Origin: Oscillospiraceae bacterium
Lineage (GTDB): Bacteria; Bacillota; Clostridia; Oscillospirales; Acutalibacteraceae
Assembly (NCBI GenBank): GCA_015065785.1
Contig: SVPR01000008.1
Coordinates: 35,337 to 99,336 of the forward strand
Direction: 5' to 3'
DNA length: 64,000 nucleotides
The number at the start of each line of letters is the position of its first letter. The stretch's first letter is position 1. This document shows positions 63,830 to 64,000 of this stretch, one piece after another. The notes below the pieces were generated by a model. That model saw only the letters and a program-made list of their open reading frames with translations. It ran no database searches and was not told the DNA's origin. The translations under genes were made by a program, and so were the position numbers.

Positions 63830-64000
63830 AATGAATTGTAGGCGATGCCTACATGAATTGAAAACATGAATTGCTACGCATGATTTGATTTGCGCAACAA
63901 TGCCGTAAGGCAAATCATGCACCGTAAGATGCAAATTATGAACGCCAGTTCAATTTATGCTTTGCAAATCATTGTAGTAGGTTTAGTAATGATTTGTAGG
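63830..64000. repeat. Second palindromic repeat family, copy B and start of a third copy
   Basis: 63830-63976 repeats copy A in the same orientation: GTAGGCGATGCCTAC hairpin, CATGAATT words, GCATGATTTGATTTGC facing GCAAATCATGC, GAACGCCAGTTC, GCTTTGCAAATCATTG. From about 63988 the words AATGATTTGTAGG resemble the left end again, so another copy probably continues past the window. The unit begins 16 bp upstream of the four-helix-bundle start codon. Confidence 0.85.

Overview
The window looks like chromosome of a low-GC, anaerobic, endospore-forming Gram-positive bacterium of the class Clostridia, most likely a gut Oscillospiraceae/Ruminococcaceae-type organism. The evidence is AT-rich codon use, TTGACA/TATAAT-type promoters with 17-bp spacers, AGGAGG-type ribosome binding sites, a spoIIGA-sigE sporulation pair, a SCIFF/ranthipeptide locus, a rubredoxin, dockerin-bearing secreted proteins and several polysaccharide-active enzymes. 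There is no rRNA, recognisable tRNA, CRISPR array, phage or complete insertion sequence.

Layout. 1-5.4 kb: the 3' end of an unknown gene, the SCIFF peptide gene scfA with its radical-SAM maturase scfB, a PLP basic-amino-acid decarboxylase, and a secreted leucine-rich-repeat/dockerin protein. 5.5-11.3 kb: a polar amino-acid ABC transporter, then an orphan binding lipoprotein coupled to a GH3 glycosidase. 11.6-18.7 kb: a WYL regulator, an HExxH protein, an MreB-like actin and the polA-rimI-tsaD operon. 19-24 kb: a probable structured RNA, a binding lipoprotein with its two lobes in swapped order, a sugar:cation symporter-like protein, a membrane protein and a GHL10 lipoprotein. 24-30.5 kb: a modular autolysin, nagA, spoIIGA-sigE with a Spo0A-type promoter, and an alpha/beta hydrolase. 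30.6-37.4 kb: two tandem neutral-ceramidase-like proteins, a ProX-type deacylase, a HAD phosphatase, a flavodoxin-like reductase and a phosphohexomutase. 37.4-40.4 kb: three small proteins (one with CGCGC motifs) and a cohesin-like/Fn3 surface protein. 40.8-48 kb: uvrBA, an M28 peptidase and a DUF2804 protein. 48-52 kb: an XRE repressor divergent from an LRR/dockerin protein across a 21-bp-arm palindrome, and a GH28 enzyme. 52-59 kb: rubredoxin, flavin reductase, rny-ymdB, a peptide-binding lipoprotein and an unknown membrane protein. 59-64 kb, minus strand: GH38 mannosidase, a frameshifted GNAT acetyltransferase, rlmD and a four-helix-bundle protein.

The most striking non-gene signal is a family of intergenic elements, seven complete and one partial. 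Each lies directly 3' of a gene. Each complete copy has a 46-52 nt near-perfect hairpin core flanked by inverted arms made of degenerate 7-nt units, mostly of the form GARNNNN. One core differs by compensating changes on both sides of the stem, and several genes take their stop codon from the element. A second, unrelated palindromic family occurs as direct repeats on either side of the four-helix-bundle/rlmD pair.

Taken together, the genes describe a spore former that feeds on plant or host glycans (GH3, GH28, GH38, GHL10, NagA), imports amino acids and peptides, and shows modular LRR, Fn3, cohesin-like and dockerin proteins at its surface. Function calls rest on motifs and gene order read by eye; no database search was possible.
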